A program made the translations under genes and the position numbers. The notes under the pieces were generated by a model. It saw nothing but the letters and a program-made list of their open reading frames with translations, did not search any database and was not told where the DNA came from. From contig NZ_FQZU01000022.1 of assembly GCF_900142135.1 (NCBI RefSeq), positions 30,707 through 94,706 of the forward strand: a stretch of DNA of 64,000 nucleotides, in the 5' to 3' direction. Every line of letters starts with the position of its first letter. Position 1 is the stretch's first letter. Source of the stretch: Desulfatibacillum alkenivorans DSM 16219. Lineage in GTDB: Bacteria > Desulfobacterota > Desulfobacteria > Desulfobacterales > Desulfatibacillaceae. Shown piece by piece: positions 35,924 to 45,735 of this stretch.

Positions 35924-37150
35924 ATGAAAGACAATACACCGAACAAGTTCTTTTCCTTCATCACACAACCGCCGGAGAGCACGCCCTCCAGGCTTCAGCA
36001 GTTTTATTTTTTTTCCACCTATGGGTATTGTGCAGGGGGGGTGCTGTACACAGCTTTTTGCATTTATCTGATTCAACAGGGAATGCTCCCTCTGGCGGGA
36101 ACATGCGGCGGCTTGGCGGCTCTTTTTGCGCTGGGTGTGGTTCTGAATACTCGCGGACGTTTAAAGGCCGGCATGCTGTTTGTCATATTCGGCCAGTGCG
36201 TGCAGGCCTGGGCCAGCGTTTATATTTCGGGCTACACGGGGTTCCACCATTACCTGATTCCCCTTATGGTGATGTCTCTGTTATATCCGGGCCGGAGTAA
36301 GATGCAAGGTGCGGCCCTGGGCCTGATCGTGGGCTTGGAATTTGCGGCCCTCACCCATTTGGCCCCCAGAACCTCCCCGGCGTATCTGACTTACATTCAG
36401 ACGGCTCAGTTTTTAAGAGGCGCCAATTTGTACCTTAGCCTGTTCAGCATGTCCATGGCGGCCATTTATTATGGAATCGCTTCGGAGCAATCCAGAAAAA
36501 AGCATGAACAGCATGAGGAGAAAACCCGCACTCTTCTGCATAACGTGCTTCCCGAGGAGATTGCGGAAAAGCTTGGGAGCCGGCCTGGAATCATTACCGA
36601 GGAGTTTGAAAACGTAAGTATCTTGTTTTCTGATATTGTGGGGTTTACGACGCTCTCCCGCACTATGCCTCCGGATGAGGTAGTTTCTTTGCTGAACAGG
36701 ATATTCTCCCGGTTTGACGATCTGGCCGGCCGTCATGGGATGGAAAAAATCAAGACCATCGGCGATGCTTATATGTGCACGGCCGGAATTCCCCAATTCC
36801 GGGCCGACCATGCCGAATCCGCCGCCCGGATGGCCCTGGATATGATGAGGGAGTTTAACCGGGTGGCCAGGGAGATAGGCCAGCCGCTCCAGTTGCGGAT
36901 TGGCATAAATTCCGGGGCCGTTGTGGCCGGAGTCATTGGAAAAACGAAATTTTCGTACGATTTATGGGGAAATTCGGTGAACGCGGCCTCGCGCATGGCT
37001 TCCCACGGCATGCCCGGAGAAATCCAAGTAAGCAGCAGCACCTATGATCTGTTGAAGGAAAAATTCGTCATGGAGGAGCGGGGACCGGTGGACATCAAGG
37101 GGATAGGGCTTATGACAACGTTTCTATTAAAGGATTCACGCGCCGGATGA
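35924..37150 (+). CDS. Membrane-bound class III adenylate cyclase
   Basis: Makes cAMP from ATP. It is 408 residues: about six membrane helices in residues 30-185, a short linker helix, then the catalytic domain. Metal ligands D237 (FSDIVGF) and D281 (GDAYM), ATP-specifying K277 and D346 (YDLWGNSVN), and transition-state residues N353 and R357 are all present, so it is an intact adenylate, not guanylate, cyclase. The last 41 bases overlap the 3' end of the convergent hybrid kinase gene. Confidence 0.93.
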   Translation: MKDNTPNKFFSFITQPPESTPSRLQQFYFFSTYGYCAGGVLYTAFCIYLIQQGMLPLAGTCGGLAALFALGVVLNTRGRLKAGMLFVIFGQCVQAWASVYISGYTGFHHYLIPLMVMSLLYPGRSKMQGAALGLIVGLEFAALTHLAPRTSPAYLTYIQTAQFLRGANLYLSLFSMSMAAIYYGIASEQSRKKHEQHEEKTRTLLHNVLPEEIAEKLGSRPGIITEEFENVSILFSDIVGFTTLSRTMPPDEVVSLLNRIFSRFDDLAGRHGMEKIKTIGDAYMCTAGIPQFRADHAESAARMALDMMREFNRVAREIGQPLQLRIGINSGAVVAGVIGKTKFSYDLWGNSVNAASRMASHGMPGEIQVSSSTYDLLKEKFVMEERGPVDIKGIGLMTTFLLKDSRAG

Positions 37151-40100
37151 AATCCGCCAGCTCCTTTTCCAACCGATTAAACAGATCGTCCTGCCTGGCC
37201 CAGTCATCCAGGGGCGCCAAATCCTCCATTTGCCTCAGAACCTCATAGACCTGGACGGCGCCCACGTTGCCTGCCGCGCCTTTTAGATGATGAGCTTCCG
37301 CCCTCAGGGCCCCCTGATCCTTCTTTTCCAGGGCCTCTCTGATCAACTCCAGCTGTCTCATGGAATCTGTGATAAAAATGTTCAGGATGACGCTCATCTG
37401 GGACAGGTCTCCCTGAAGCCTGTCCTCCAGGCCCGGGCGATCAAAAACGCCTTGAGGTTTTTCCGGCTTCCGTATAAGCGATGCGGACGCGCCGCCAAGC
37501 CGGCCGGCCATAACCGCAGCTAGGGCGGCGGGGTCGATGGGCTTAGTTATGTAGTCGTCCATGCCCGCTTCCAGGCATTTTTCCCGATCCCCTTTCATGG
37601 CCCTGGCTGTCATGGCTACGATAGGCGTGGCGGGATCCAGAACTTTATGGCGGCCGTCCCGGATTCTCCGCGTGGCTTCCAGGCCGTCCATGACGGGCAT
37701 TTGGATGTCCATGAGGATAATGTCCACCTGCTTTTCGGCCAAAAACTCCAAGGCCTCTTGTCCGTTTTCCACAACCAGGGTTTTGTATCCCAATTTTCTT
37801 AAAATGCCTTTGGCGACCATCTGGTTGACCTGGTTGTCCTCCACCAAAAGCACGGTGAATTCGGAAGCGTCCGGCTCCGGTTTTGTTTCTTGCTTCGGGG
37901 CCGCTGCACAGGTTTCCGGCGCATTGCCGAAAAGATCCAACAGCAGGTTGTACAGCTGCTTCTTCCGGACCGGCTTGGTTAATACTGCTGCAGCGTCCTG
38001 ATTGGACTTGGCCGCCTTGACGCCGGGAGCGCCCAGGGGCGTCATGAGGGCCAGCCTCGCCCCTTCGTAAGCGGAATTCTCCTTGATGCTTTGGATCAGG
38101 GTCGGCCCGTCCATGTCGGGCATGGCCTGATCCACCAGCACTGCGTCAAAGGACGCGTGCTTATCCACGGCTCTTTGGAGTTGTTCCAGGGCGGAACGGC
38201 CTCCGGAAGCCTCCCGGCACAGGCAGCCCCACTGACCCAAAATGAGACTGATGGAAGTGCGAGTCGCCGGGCAGTCATCCACGATCAAAATCTTTTTATC
38301 GGCGAGACATGGATCGATTGCGGACGATTCGTATCCGGCGCCCTGCTCCTGCAGCGCAAACGAAGCGGTAAAACGAAAATGCGCCCCCCTGGCCTCGCGG
38401 TTTTCCGCGATGATCTCCCCGCCCATCAGGCGGACCAGGCTTTGGGATATGGCCAGGCCAAGTCCGGTGCCGCCGAACTTTCTGGTGACCGACGAATCCG
38501 CCTGGGCGAAAGCTTCGAATACGGTTTCAATTTTATCCTCGGGCAGCCCGGCGCCTGTATCTTTGATGGAAAACAAAAGGGTGCACTGAGCTTCATCCCT
38601 TGCCGTCAGGGAAATTTCCAGAGACACCTCCCCGGCGTCCGTGAACTTGACTGCATTGCCGACGATGTTGACGAGAACCTGTCTCAGGCGGATGGAATCT
38701 CCAATGAGCGCGTCCGGGACGTCCGGGTGCATGATGCACACGTATTCCAAACCCTTTTCATGGGCCTTGACCGCCAGGACGTCGCCCATGGCCTCCAACT
38801 CGGCTTGAAGGCTGAAAGGCGCTTCCTCCAATTCCAGCTTGCCGGCCTCCACCTTGGAGAAATCCAGGATGTCGTTGATAATCGTGACCAAGGCGTGGGC
38901 GCTTTTTCTCACGGTTTGCACAAAAACGGTTTGCTGGCCGTCCAGGGGCGTGTCCAAAAGCAGCGCGGCCATGCCGATAATGCCGTTCATGGGCGTTCGG
39001 ATTTCATGGCTCATGTTGGCTAAGAACTGGCTTTTGGCGTTATTGGCCACAAAGGCTTCGTTGGCCAGTTGCTCGGCCTGCTGTATGGAGGCTTCGAGTT
39101 GCGCGTTGGCCTCTTCCAAGCGTTCCTTGGCCGCCAGCAGCTCCTGCTGGGCCTGCCGGCGCTCGGTGACGTCCCGCATGACGCCCACGATTTTATCAGG
39201 GGCGCCGTTTTCTTTTAAAACAAGCCGGGAGTTGAGGGAGAAGTCCTTAAAGGCGCCATTCCTGTTTTGGAGCCTGACTTCAAAATCGCGCACTTCGCCC
39301 TGAGTGATAATGCGGCGCAGAAAATCAGCCCTGGCCTCTTTGCCCATCCGAAAGTCGCCCACAGCCCGTCCCAGGACGTCGGTTCTGCCGTATTCCGACA
39401 CCCGGCTGATGGAGGGGCTTATTTCCAGGACTGCCCCGTCCAGGGAAGTCTCGAAATAGACGTCCTGGATATTGTCGAAAATCGTCCGGTATTTTTCCTC
39501 GGCCTCTTTGCGCCTGGCAAGCTCGGCCTCCAGGTCCTTCCGGCTTTTGATAATGTTGGCGCGGACTTTGTTCAGATCCACAAAAAAATACAAAAACAGG
39601 CCCAGTGCAATGGCGCCGCATAATATAAGGAGGACGACTCGGGCGGTTTTGAAAGCGGCGGCCTTATAAGACACGTCCAAAAGCAGGACCGCCAGCCCCA
39701 TGAGGTTTTTATCATCCGCACTCAATGGAAAGGAGGCCGGCAGATACACCTTGTCATCGATTTCAATTAACGAGACCCGGGCGCTTTGCCTGATGCCGTC
39801 CTTCTTCAGCAATTTGTGCAGGCTTTTTAAGAACTCGGCGGAGGAAGGCTTTTCAGGCGCAAAAAAATCATTGTCGAGCCAGGCGCCCGGGTTTTCATGG
39901 GGCTTGTACGCTTCTTCCCAGGCTTTTTGGTCCAAATAATCCTTATTAAGAAGGACGAACATGCGATGCCCCAAAATCCGGGAGCATTCCTCCACAACGT
40001 ATTGGACGTTCTTGCCTATTTCCAGGTAGCCCAACAGGTTGTTTTCCCCTTCAAAATAGACCGGCAATACCCGGACAAGATACAGCTTCCCGGAAGGATC

Positions 40101-40568
40101 CAGGTCAAAGCCTGTGTGAGGAACCCCGGAGTGAACAGCCGTCGCCATTGTCTTGCCCGGCATGGCGTCTATACAGCCTTCCGGGTCATCCAGGCTGACC
40201 AGGCATCGGCCGTCAGCGCCCCAAAAAGCGAGGCGATCCACCCTGTTTTGTTCATTCAGGCTGTTAAAAAGAGGTTGGGCTTGTTTTTGAAGCAGGGCCT
40301 GAGAGTTGTCTATCCAGGCGTCAAAAATGCGTTCGTCCCTGGACAAAAAAATAGCCAGCCTGGAAAGCGTGGCGCTTTCCAGGGCGGTTTCCTTTTCGTA
40401 TATGCGCGCGGCAGCCTGCAACTCGGTGACTAAAAGGCGTTGGGTGTAGCGGTCGCCCACCCATTTCAGGGTGTAAGCGGATAGGGCAAGCATGACAAGC
40501 AGGGCCATTCCCAAGGAAAAAAGCATACGCCTGCGAATGTCGCCGTCCTGCTTGCTATACGAGCTCAT
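37110..40568 (-). CDS. Membrane hybrid histidine kinase (CHASE-like sensor, PAS, HK, 2 REC, HPt)
   Basis: A 1152-residue phosphorelay protein. A helix at 15-35 and another near 310-335 enclose a periplasmic sensor of about 275 residues (double-Cache or CHASE4-like). Then PAS (about 365-490), HisKA with H521 (MSHEIRTPMNG), HATPase, two receivers (D813 in LVDQAMPDMDG and D954 in LMDIQMPVMDG) and an HPt with H1093 (AHHLKGAAG). An AAAGGGG site precedes the ATG. It starts 11 bases after the DUF2156 gene and is the last gene of a GNAT - DUF2156 - kinase set. Its end overlaps the adenylate cyclase tail-to-tail. Confidence 0.93.
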   Translation of the reverse strand: MSSYSKQDGDIRRRMLFSLGMALLVMLALSAYTLKWVGDRYTQRLLVTELQAAARIYEKETALESATLSRLAIFLSRDERIFDAWIDNSQALLQKQAQPLFNSLNEQNRVDRLAFWGADGRCLVSLDDPEGCIDAMPGKTMATAVHSGVPHTGFDLDPSGKLYLVRVLPVYFEGENNLLGYLEIGKNVQYVVEECSRILGHRMFVLLNKDYLDQKAWEEAYKPHENPGAWLDNDFFAPEKPSSAEFLKSLHKLLKKDGIRQSARVSLIEIDDKVYLPASFPLSADDKNLMGLAVLLLDVSYKAAAFKTARVVLLILCGAIALGLFLYFFVDLNKVRANIIKSRKDLEAELARRKEAEEKYRTIFDNIQDVYFETSLDGAVLEISPSISRVSEYGRTDVLGRAVGDFRMGKEARADFLRRIITQGEVRDFEVRLQNRNGAFKDFSLNSRLVLKENGAPDKIVGVMRDVTERRQAQQELLAAKERLEEANAQLEASIQQAEQLANEAFVANNAKSQFLANMSHEIRTPMNGIIGMAALLLDTPLDGQQTVFVQTVRKSAHALVTIINDILDFSKVEAGKLELEEAPFSLQAELEAMGDVLAVKAHEKGLEYVCIMHPDVPDALIGDSIRLRQVLVNIVGNAVKFTDAGEVSLEISLTARDEAQCTLLFSIKDTGAGLPEDKIETVFEAFAQADSSVTRKFGGTGLGLAISQSLVRLMGGEIIAENREARGAHFRFTASFALQEQGAGYESSAIDPCLADKKILIVDDCPATRTSISLILGQWGCLCREASGGRSALEQLQRAVDKHASFDAVLVDQAMPDMDGPTLIQSIKENSAYEGARLALMTPLGAPGVKAAKSNQDAAAVLTKPVRKKQLYNLLLDLFGNAPETCAAAPKQETKPEPDASEFTVLLVEDNQVNQMVAKGILRKLGYKTLVVENGQEALEFLAEKQVDIILMDIQMPVMDGLEATRRIRDGRHKVLDPATPIVAMTARAMKGDREKCLEAGMDDYITKPIDPAALAAVMAGRLGGASASLIRKPEKPQGVFDRPGLEDRLQGDLSQMSVILNIFITDSMRQLELIREALEKKDQGALRAEAHHLKGAAGNVGAVQVYEVLRQMEDLAPLDDWARQDDLFNRLEKELADFIRRVNPLIETLS

Positions 40569-40579
40569 GCAGCGCCCCT

Positions 40580-41491
40580 TTAACGAAGGATGAGCTTATA
40601 CGAATGAACCATTTTAACGGGATAATAAGATTGTTTGGCATGGGCTAATCCCGGCAGATTCATGTCGCTTTCCTTATTAATAAACTCGTAGCCGTCAAAC
40701 AGACGCGCTGCGCTCTCTCTGTCCAGATACTGATACAGGCCTTTGACGTCTGCGTCGGCCTTTTCAAAATTCAGGTTGCCCATGCTGGAAGTCAAATGCG
40801 AGCCGATGGCAAAGGCCCGGATCTCTCCGTTCACGCGCACCACAGTTCCCTTAAAACGCAGCTGGGTCCAGTAGCGCAAGGCGTTCTGTACGGCCCGTTT
40901 TTCACAGGCCAGATCATCTTCCATGTCTCTGCCGCAATCCCTTTGCCGGCACCATTCATCCAAAAAGTCATGGCACTCGGCGGTGTGCTCCTCCTGCAAA
41001 TCCTGAATCTCCACCTTGCCCTGATTGATGTAATTCTTTTTGAACTGGTTGATGAGATTCCGCTTTTTGGAATATTTCGAGCCCTTCAGGGTCGCCAGGT
41101 CCTCGGTTGCGTAAATGTAGTCATGGTATTCCACATGGGAGCGCACGGAAAACAGGGAGGATAAACGTTCCCGTCCGTATTTGGCGATGTAGGCCTTGGA
41201 CACGAAGTGAAATTTCCCGATTCCGGCTTTGTCGGCGAATTTCGCCAAGTCCTCGGGCGTGAACTCCCTGCCCGGAGCAATAGGCAGAATCATGTAGGGA
41301 TTTTTTCTCTTGTCTGCAAACCGGACGCACACAACCAAGGCGTCGTCATGGACGTCCCAATAGGGGGAATAGCCTTCGTTGTGCCATACCATCATGGAGT
41401 CCAGCGAATAGGCGCACAACTCATGTTGCATGTTCTTAAAAAAGGGTTGAACCCGTTGGTAGTCTTTAGGTCTTACCGGCCGAAAATTCAT
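40580..41491 (-). CDS. DUF2156 / phosphatidylglycerol lysyltransferase C-terminal-domain protein
   Basis: A 303-residue soluble protein consisting of tandem GNAT-like folds, as in the aminoacyl-transferring domain of MprF and LPG synthases (YIYATEDLATLKGSKYSKKRNLINQF, FAIGSHL, GLYQYLDRESAARLF, INKESDMNLPGLAHAK). It lacks the MprF membrane flippase part, so a role in modifying a lipid or peptide with an amino acid is possible but unproven. It follows the GNAT gene by 8 bases and precedes the hybrid kinase by 11, so the three are an operon. Confidence 0.85.
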   Translation of the reverse strand: MNFRPVRPKDYQRVQPFFKNMQHELCAYSLDSMMVWHNEGYSPYWDVHDDALVVCVRFADKRKNPYMILPIAPGREFTPEDLAKFADKAGIGKFHFVSKAYIAKYGRERLSSLFSVRSHVEYHDYIYATEDLATLKGSKYSKKRNLINQFKKNYINQGKVEIQDLQEEHTAECHDFLDEWCRQRDCGRDMEDDLACEKRAVQNALRYWTQLRFKGTVVRVNGEIRAFAIGSHLTSSMGNLNFEKADADVKGLYQYLDRESAARLFDGYEFINKESDMNLPGLAHAKQSYYPVKMVHSYKLILR

Positions 41492-41499
41492 GAAATAAT

Positions 41500-41916
41500 C
41501 TACTTCCTGGTTTTTAACATGGGGGTGGCCCCGGGCATTTCTTCAAATCCCAGAGGGGTGTAAAAAGGAGCAGAGCCTTTCTCCGCTACCACGCCGATCC
41601 AACGCAGGCCGTCGCCGTGCACCTTTTCCGTCAACTCCTGCACGATTAAACGGCCGATGCCCTGCTTCCGGAAATCAGGATCCACCAGCACGTCCTGCAC
41701 ATATGCATCGCTGGCGCGGTCGCTGATAGCTCTTCCAATGCCGACGATCCTCCCTTCCACTTCAGCCGCAGCAAAATAATGGCTTCCCTGGATAATGCGA
41801 ACGACCAAATCCGGACCTTCCTTCCCTTCCTCCCACCAGCCCTGGCCTTTATAAAGCTCCACAATGCGGGCTACTTCCTCTTTAGTTGGCGATTGCAAAA
41901 AACGTATCGTCTTCAT
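41500..41916 (-). CDS. GNAT-family N-acetyltransferase
   Basis: A 138-residue acetyl-CoA-dependent acyltransferase. The acetyl-CoA binding motif A reads VLVDPDFRKQGIGRLIVQEL and the C-terminal FYTPLGFEEMPG is the usual final segment. The start MKTIRFL was chosen; an upstream in-frame ATG would read through a terminator-like hairpin. First gene of the GNAT - DUF2156 - kinase operon. Substrate unknown. Confidence 0.85.
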   Translation of the reverse strand: MKTIRFLQSPTKEEVARIVELYKGQGWWEEGKEGPDLVVRIIQGSHYFAAAEVEGRIVGIGRAISDRASDAYVQDVLVDPDFRKQGIGRLIVQELTEKVHGDGLRWIGVVAEKGSAPFYTPLGFEEMPGATPMLKTRK

Positions 41917-41934
41917 ACTCCACTCGTTCCATAT

Positions 41935-41955
41935 ATAAAAGGGGCGCAAGCCCCT
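41935..41955 (-). terminator. Terminator-like hairpin in the leader of the GNAT gene
   Basis: Read on the minus strand: GGGGC, loop TTGC, GCCCC, then TTTTATAT. It lies only about 20 bases before the GNAT start, with no gene upstream on that strand, so it could act as an attenuator. The rest of the 500-base gap (41917-42419) shows nothing clear. Confidence 0.5.
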
Positions 41956-42419
41956 CTTAGTCTCTCCGCCTTTGATTCTTAAAGATAACAACCCAATACC
42001 CAAAGGTCAAGAAGGAGGTCGCCATGGAAAGCCGGAAGCCGCATGAAAATCATGGCATTTCAGGGGTATCGGCCATTGAGCCCAGGTTCTTTAAGGCTGT
42101 TCCAAACGGCATTGCATCATTTAGGCTACCTCGCTTATTGCACGGCCAAAGCGCCGGCAGTTGATATGTCCCCCTGCCTTGCAGGTGCGAGGCATCCTTT
42201 CCATGCGGACAGATTCCGGGACCACCCTTAGGGACAAACAAAACTTGGCCTGGCGGTATAAATTGTGGTTTAATTTCCGCATGTAGCTGCCGATACCCCA
42301 TTGAGTTGGTTTCCTCTAAAATCCAATATCATACCAGCATATACGGCGGGCAGGGAGCGGCTCTGCAGCGTGAGGGCGAAGGACGCCCCGCAACAACTCT
42401 TTATTCATACGGAGAACCT

Positions 42420-45400
42420 ATGGCGCCAAGAGATCCAAACAGCCTGAGAAATCTTTTTTTGCGTTACATGGCGGCCATTGCACTGGCTTCCCTTGTCAGC
42501 TGGACTTTGGTCCTGGTTTATAGCGATTATGCAGCCTTCAGGAAGCAATCCGCCGTCATGCGTCAGGAATTCATGGATCAACAGAAGGCTTTGCTGAGCT
42601 CCAAGGTGAATGAAGTCAGGGACTACATCGATTACAACGGAAACCTGACGGAGAAACGGCTGAAAGAATCCCTGCAAAGCCACGTCAATAGCGCGCATGA
42701 TATAGCCTCCGGCCTGTACAACGAGTACGCAGCCTCCGAGCCTGCGGAAAAGGTCCAAAATATGATCAGGGAGGCTTTAAGGCCCATTCGCTTCAACCAG
42801 GGCCGGGGGTACTATTTCGCATTCAATCTGGACGGTGTTGAGGAGTTGTTTGCGGACCGTCCTGAATTGGAAGGCACAAACATGCTTTCCATGGTTTCCG
42901 ACGACGGTAAATATGTGGTCAAAGACATGCTCTCCCTCTGCCGCGAAAAGGGAGAAGGATTTTACACCTATTATTGGACCAAGCCGGGCGAAAAGCAGGG
43001 CAGTTTTCCCAAGATCGCCTATGTAAAGCTATTTGAGCCCCTTGGATGGGTTATAGGCACGGGCGAGTACCTGGATGACTACACCCACATGGTTCAAAGC
43101 GAGGTATTAAACCGCATAAAGGATCTTCGATTTGAGCCCGCCGGGTATTTTTTCGGGAGCACTTTTGACGGCGACTCTCTTTTCTCCGCAGGAGAGATCA
43201 CCGTTGAGTCCGGAAGCATCCAGGACTTGACGGACCCTAACGGCGTAAAAATCATCCAGGAGCAGCAAAAGGCGGCCAGGAAGCCCGGCGGGGGGTTTGT
43301 TCGTTATTCCTGGCATAGGCCGGGATCTGATGCTCTTTCTCCCAAAATATCCTATGTCCTGGCCGTTCCCCAATGGGAATGGATCATTGGCGCCGGCGTT
43401 TATCTGGATAGTATCGAGCCCGCCATAGCAGCCAATGAAAAGGCGCTTTTAAGTGATCTGAGAGTCAAAATACTACGAAGCCTTATCGTTTTATTTGTTC
43501 TCTTGGCTATCGTCTTTGCGGCGTCGCGCATGGTTTCCGGCAATATTCAGGCGTCCGTCCAGTCCCTGACCCGTTTTTTTCAGCAGGCGGCCAGGAAGTC
43601 CATCAGTATAGACACCGACGACCTGCACTTCTCGGAATTCAAGGACATCGCCCGGCAAATCAACCTGATGCTGGTTGAAAGAAAACAAGCCGAAGAAGAA
43701 TTGAAAGCCAGTGAAAACAAATGGCGCAGCTATGTGGAAAATGCGCCTTACGGGATTTTTACGGCCGACAGGGAGTGGAGATACATGGACGCCAATCCGG
43801 CTGCTGAGCGGATAACCGGCTACACCAAAGAGGAACTTTTTAAGCGAAAGGTTCCCGACTTGATTGTTAAGGAAGAGAACAAAGACCCCAACCAAAACTA
43901 TAACGCGTTTCTTTCCCAGGGCGCTTTTAACGGGGAATCAATAATCAGGCGTAAAGATGGAAAAATCAGAAATATAAGCATATGCGCCGTTCGCTTAAGC
44001 GAGGACCGTTTCTTGGCGTTTGTTGACGATATAACCGAACAAAAACAGGCTCGGCAGGAAATATGGAAAACCAATACCTTGCTTACGGCGGTTATCAAGC
44101 AAGCTCCATTTGCAGTGCAGATTCTGGAGGAAAAGGACGGTCTTATCAGCGTCGTCATAGAAAATGACGAGTCGGCCAGGCTTATGGGAGAGTGGTCACA
44201 GGGACGGGACAACATTGACTCTAAAGTTTCGGAATCGCTTGACGCGCGTTTTTTTACCATTGACGGACACAAGGAAATTCCCCTGGACCAAATGCCCGGT
44301 CCAAGGGCTTTTCGGGGGGAGGCGGCGGCCAACGAGGAGTATTTGTTCAGGCACGCGGACGGAAAGGAGATTATGGTGGAGGCCAGCGCGTCTCCGGTTT
44401 ACGATAGCGGGGGCAAAAATATCGCCGTATGCGTTACTTTTCATGACGTCACGGAGCAGCGTAAAACCGAGCAGGAAAAGGCGGAGCTTAAAGAGCAGAT
44501 TTACCAGTCTCAGAAAATGGAGTCCGTGGGAAGGCTTGCAGGCGGAGTGGCCCATGATTTCAACAACATGCTGAGCGTCATACTAGGCTTTGCAGAAATG
44601 GCGCTGGATCGCATGGATGAGAATAACGAAATCTATTTAGATTTAAAGGAAATTCATACTGCAGCCCTGCGGTCCGCAGACCTGACGCGCCAATTGCTGG
44701 CCTTTGCCAGAAAACAGGCCGTTGCTCCAAAAGTTCTTGACCTGAACGATTCCATAACCAACATGCTGAAGATGCTGCGAAGGCTCATTGGGGAGGACAT
44801 AGAACTGGAATGGCGGCCTGGCCCGGACCTGGGGGAGGTAAAAATCGATCCCTCGCAACTGGATCAGATTTTGGCGAACCTTTGCGTCAATGCCGGACAG
44901 GCCATAGAAGGAGGCGGCAAGGTCATCATCCAAACCGAGCAAGCCGTCGCCACCTCCAAGTTTTGCGCGATGCACCGCGACTTCACGCCGGGAGAGTATT
45001 GCCTGATTTCAGTCCAGGACAATGGCCAGGGCATGGATGATGAAACGCTTAAGCGCCTTTTCGAGCCCTTTTACACCACCAAGGAACTGGGCAAGGGGAC
45101 GGGGCTGGGCCTGGCTACTATTTATGGAATTGTTAAGCAGAATAACGGAGTCATAATCGTAGACAGCAAAAAAGGCTGGGGTTCCGTTTTTAAGGTCTAT
45201 CTGCCCAAATGCGAAAACCCGGAAAAGGGGAGGGAGACCAAGGAAGTCCAGGAAATCCGCCATGGAAACGGAGAAACAATTCTGCTGGTTGAAGACGAAG
45301 AGTCCATCATGAAAATGGGGGAAAGAATGCTTTCCAGGCTAGGATACAAGGTCATGGCCGCAAGCAATCCCGAAGAAGGGCTGCGCCTCGCCGAACTGCA

Positions 45401-45638
45401 TGAAGGCGCAATAGACTTGCTGGTCACCGACGTCATCATGCCGGGAATGAACGGGAAGGACCTTGCCGAAGCCGTTCAAAGGCTGCGCCCGGATTGCAAG
45501 GTGCTTTTTATGTCCGGGTACACAGCCAGCGTCATTGAACAGCACGGCGTTCTGGATGAAACCACGCATTTTGTCCAAAAGCCCTTTGTCTACCGGGATC
45601 TGGCGAAAGGCGTGCACGACGCTTTGCACAGTGGGTAG
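42420..45638 (+). CDS. Membrane sensor kinase with tandem Cache domains, PAS, HK and REC
   Basis: A 1072-residue hybrid kinase. A helix near residues 15-35 and another near 345-370 bracket a periplasmic region with two Cache-type modules (GRGYYFAFNLDGVEELFADRP ending GWVIGTGEYLDDY; then a second ending WEWIIGAGVYLDSIE). After a HAMP-like segment come two PAS domains, HisKA with H712 (GGVAHDFNNMLSVILGF), HATPase (NAGQAIEGGG, GKGTGLGLATIYG) and a receiver with D1004 (LVTDVIMPG). A GGAG site precedes the ATG; the ORF is open upstream. Cache domains usually bind small organic ligands. No separate partner is adjacent. Confidence 0.93.
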   Translation: MAPRDPNSLRNLFLRYMAAIALASLVSWTLVLVYSDYAAFRKQSAVMRQEFMDQQKALLSSKVNEVRDYIDYNGNLTEKRLKESLQSHVNSAHDIASGLYNEYAASEPAEKVQNMIREALRPIRFNQGRGYYFAFNLDGVEELFADRPELEGTNMLSMVSDDGKYVVKDMLSLCREKGEGFYTYYWTKPGEKQGSFPKIAYVKLFEPLGWVIGTGEYLDDYTHMVQSEVLNRIKDLRFEPAGYFFGSTFDGDSLFSAGEITVESGSIQDLTDPNGVKIIQEQQKAARKPGGGFVRYSWHRPGSDALSPKISYVLAVPQWEWIIGAGVYLDSIEPAIAANEKALLSDLRVKILRSLIVLFVLLAIVFAASRMVSGNIQASVQSLTRFFQQAARKSISIDTDDLHFSEFKDIARQINLMLVERKQAEEELKASENKWRSYVENAPYGIFTADREWRYMDANPAAERITGYTKEELFKRKVPDLIVKEENKDPNQNYNAFLSQGAFNGESIIRRKDGKIRNISICAVRLSEDRFLAFVDDITEQKQARQEIWKTNTLLTAVIKQAPFAVQILEEKDGLISVVIENDESARLMGEWSQGRDNIDSKVSESLDARFFTIDGHKEIPLDQMPGPRAFRGEAAANEEYLFRHADGKEIMVEASASPVYDSGGKNIAVCVTFHDVTEQRKTEQEKAELKEQIYQSQKMESVGRLAGGVAHDFNNMLSVILGFAEMALDRMDENNEIYLDLKEIHTAALRSADLTRQLLAFARKQAVAPKVLDLNDSITNMLKMLRRLIGEDIELEWRPGPDLGEVKIDPSQLDQILANLCVNAGQAIEGGGKVIIQTEQAVATSKFCAMHRDFTPGEYCLISVQDNGQGMDDETLKRLFEPFYTTKELGKGTGLGLATIYGIVKQNNGVIIVDSKKGWGSVFKVYLPKCENPEKGRETKEVQEIRHGNGETILLVEDEESIMKMGERMLSRLGYKVMAASNPEEGLRLAELHEGAIDLLVTDVIMPGMNGKDLAEAVQRLRPDCKVLFMSGYTASVIEQHGVLDETTHFVQKPFVYRDLAKGVHDALHSG

Positions 45639-45665
45639 CTGCGCGGTTTTTGTTCAGCTTTTTGC

Positions 45666-45710
45666 ACGAGGAGACCTTGCGTCTACTTGGCGAGAAGACC
45701 TTGCGACAAC
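45666..45710 (+). repeat. Two further degraded hairpin-repeat units
   Basis: Two tandem relatives of the units at 11.1-13.0 kb, at 45666-45686 (arms CGAGG / CCTTG, tail GTCTAC) and 45690-45710 (arms GCGAGAAG / CTTGC, tail GACAAC). They sit between the convergent ends of the Cache kinase and the cysteine desulfidase gene, and the arms are imperfect. Confidence 0.65.
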
Positions 45711-45735
45711 GAATGGATGCATCATGTTCCTTTGA

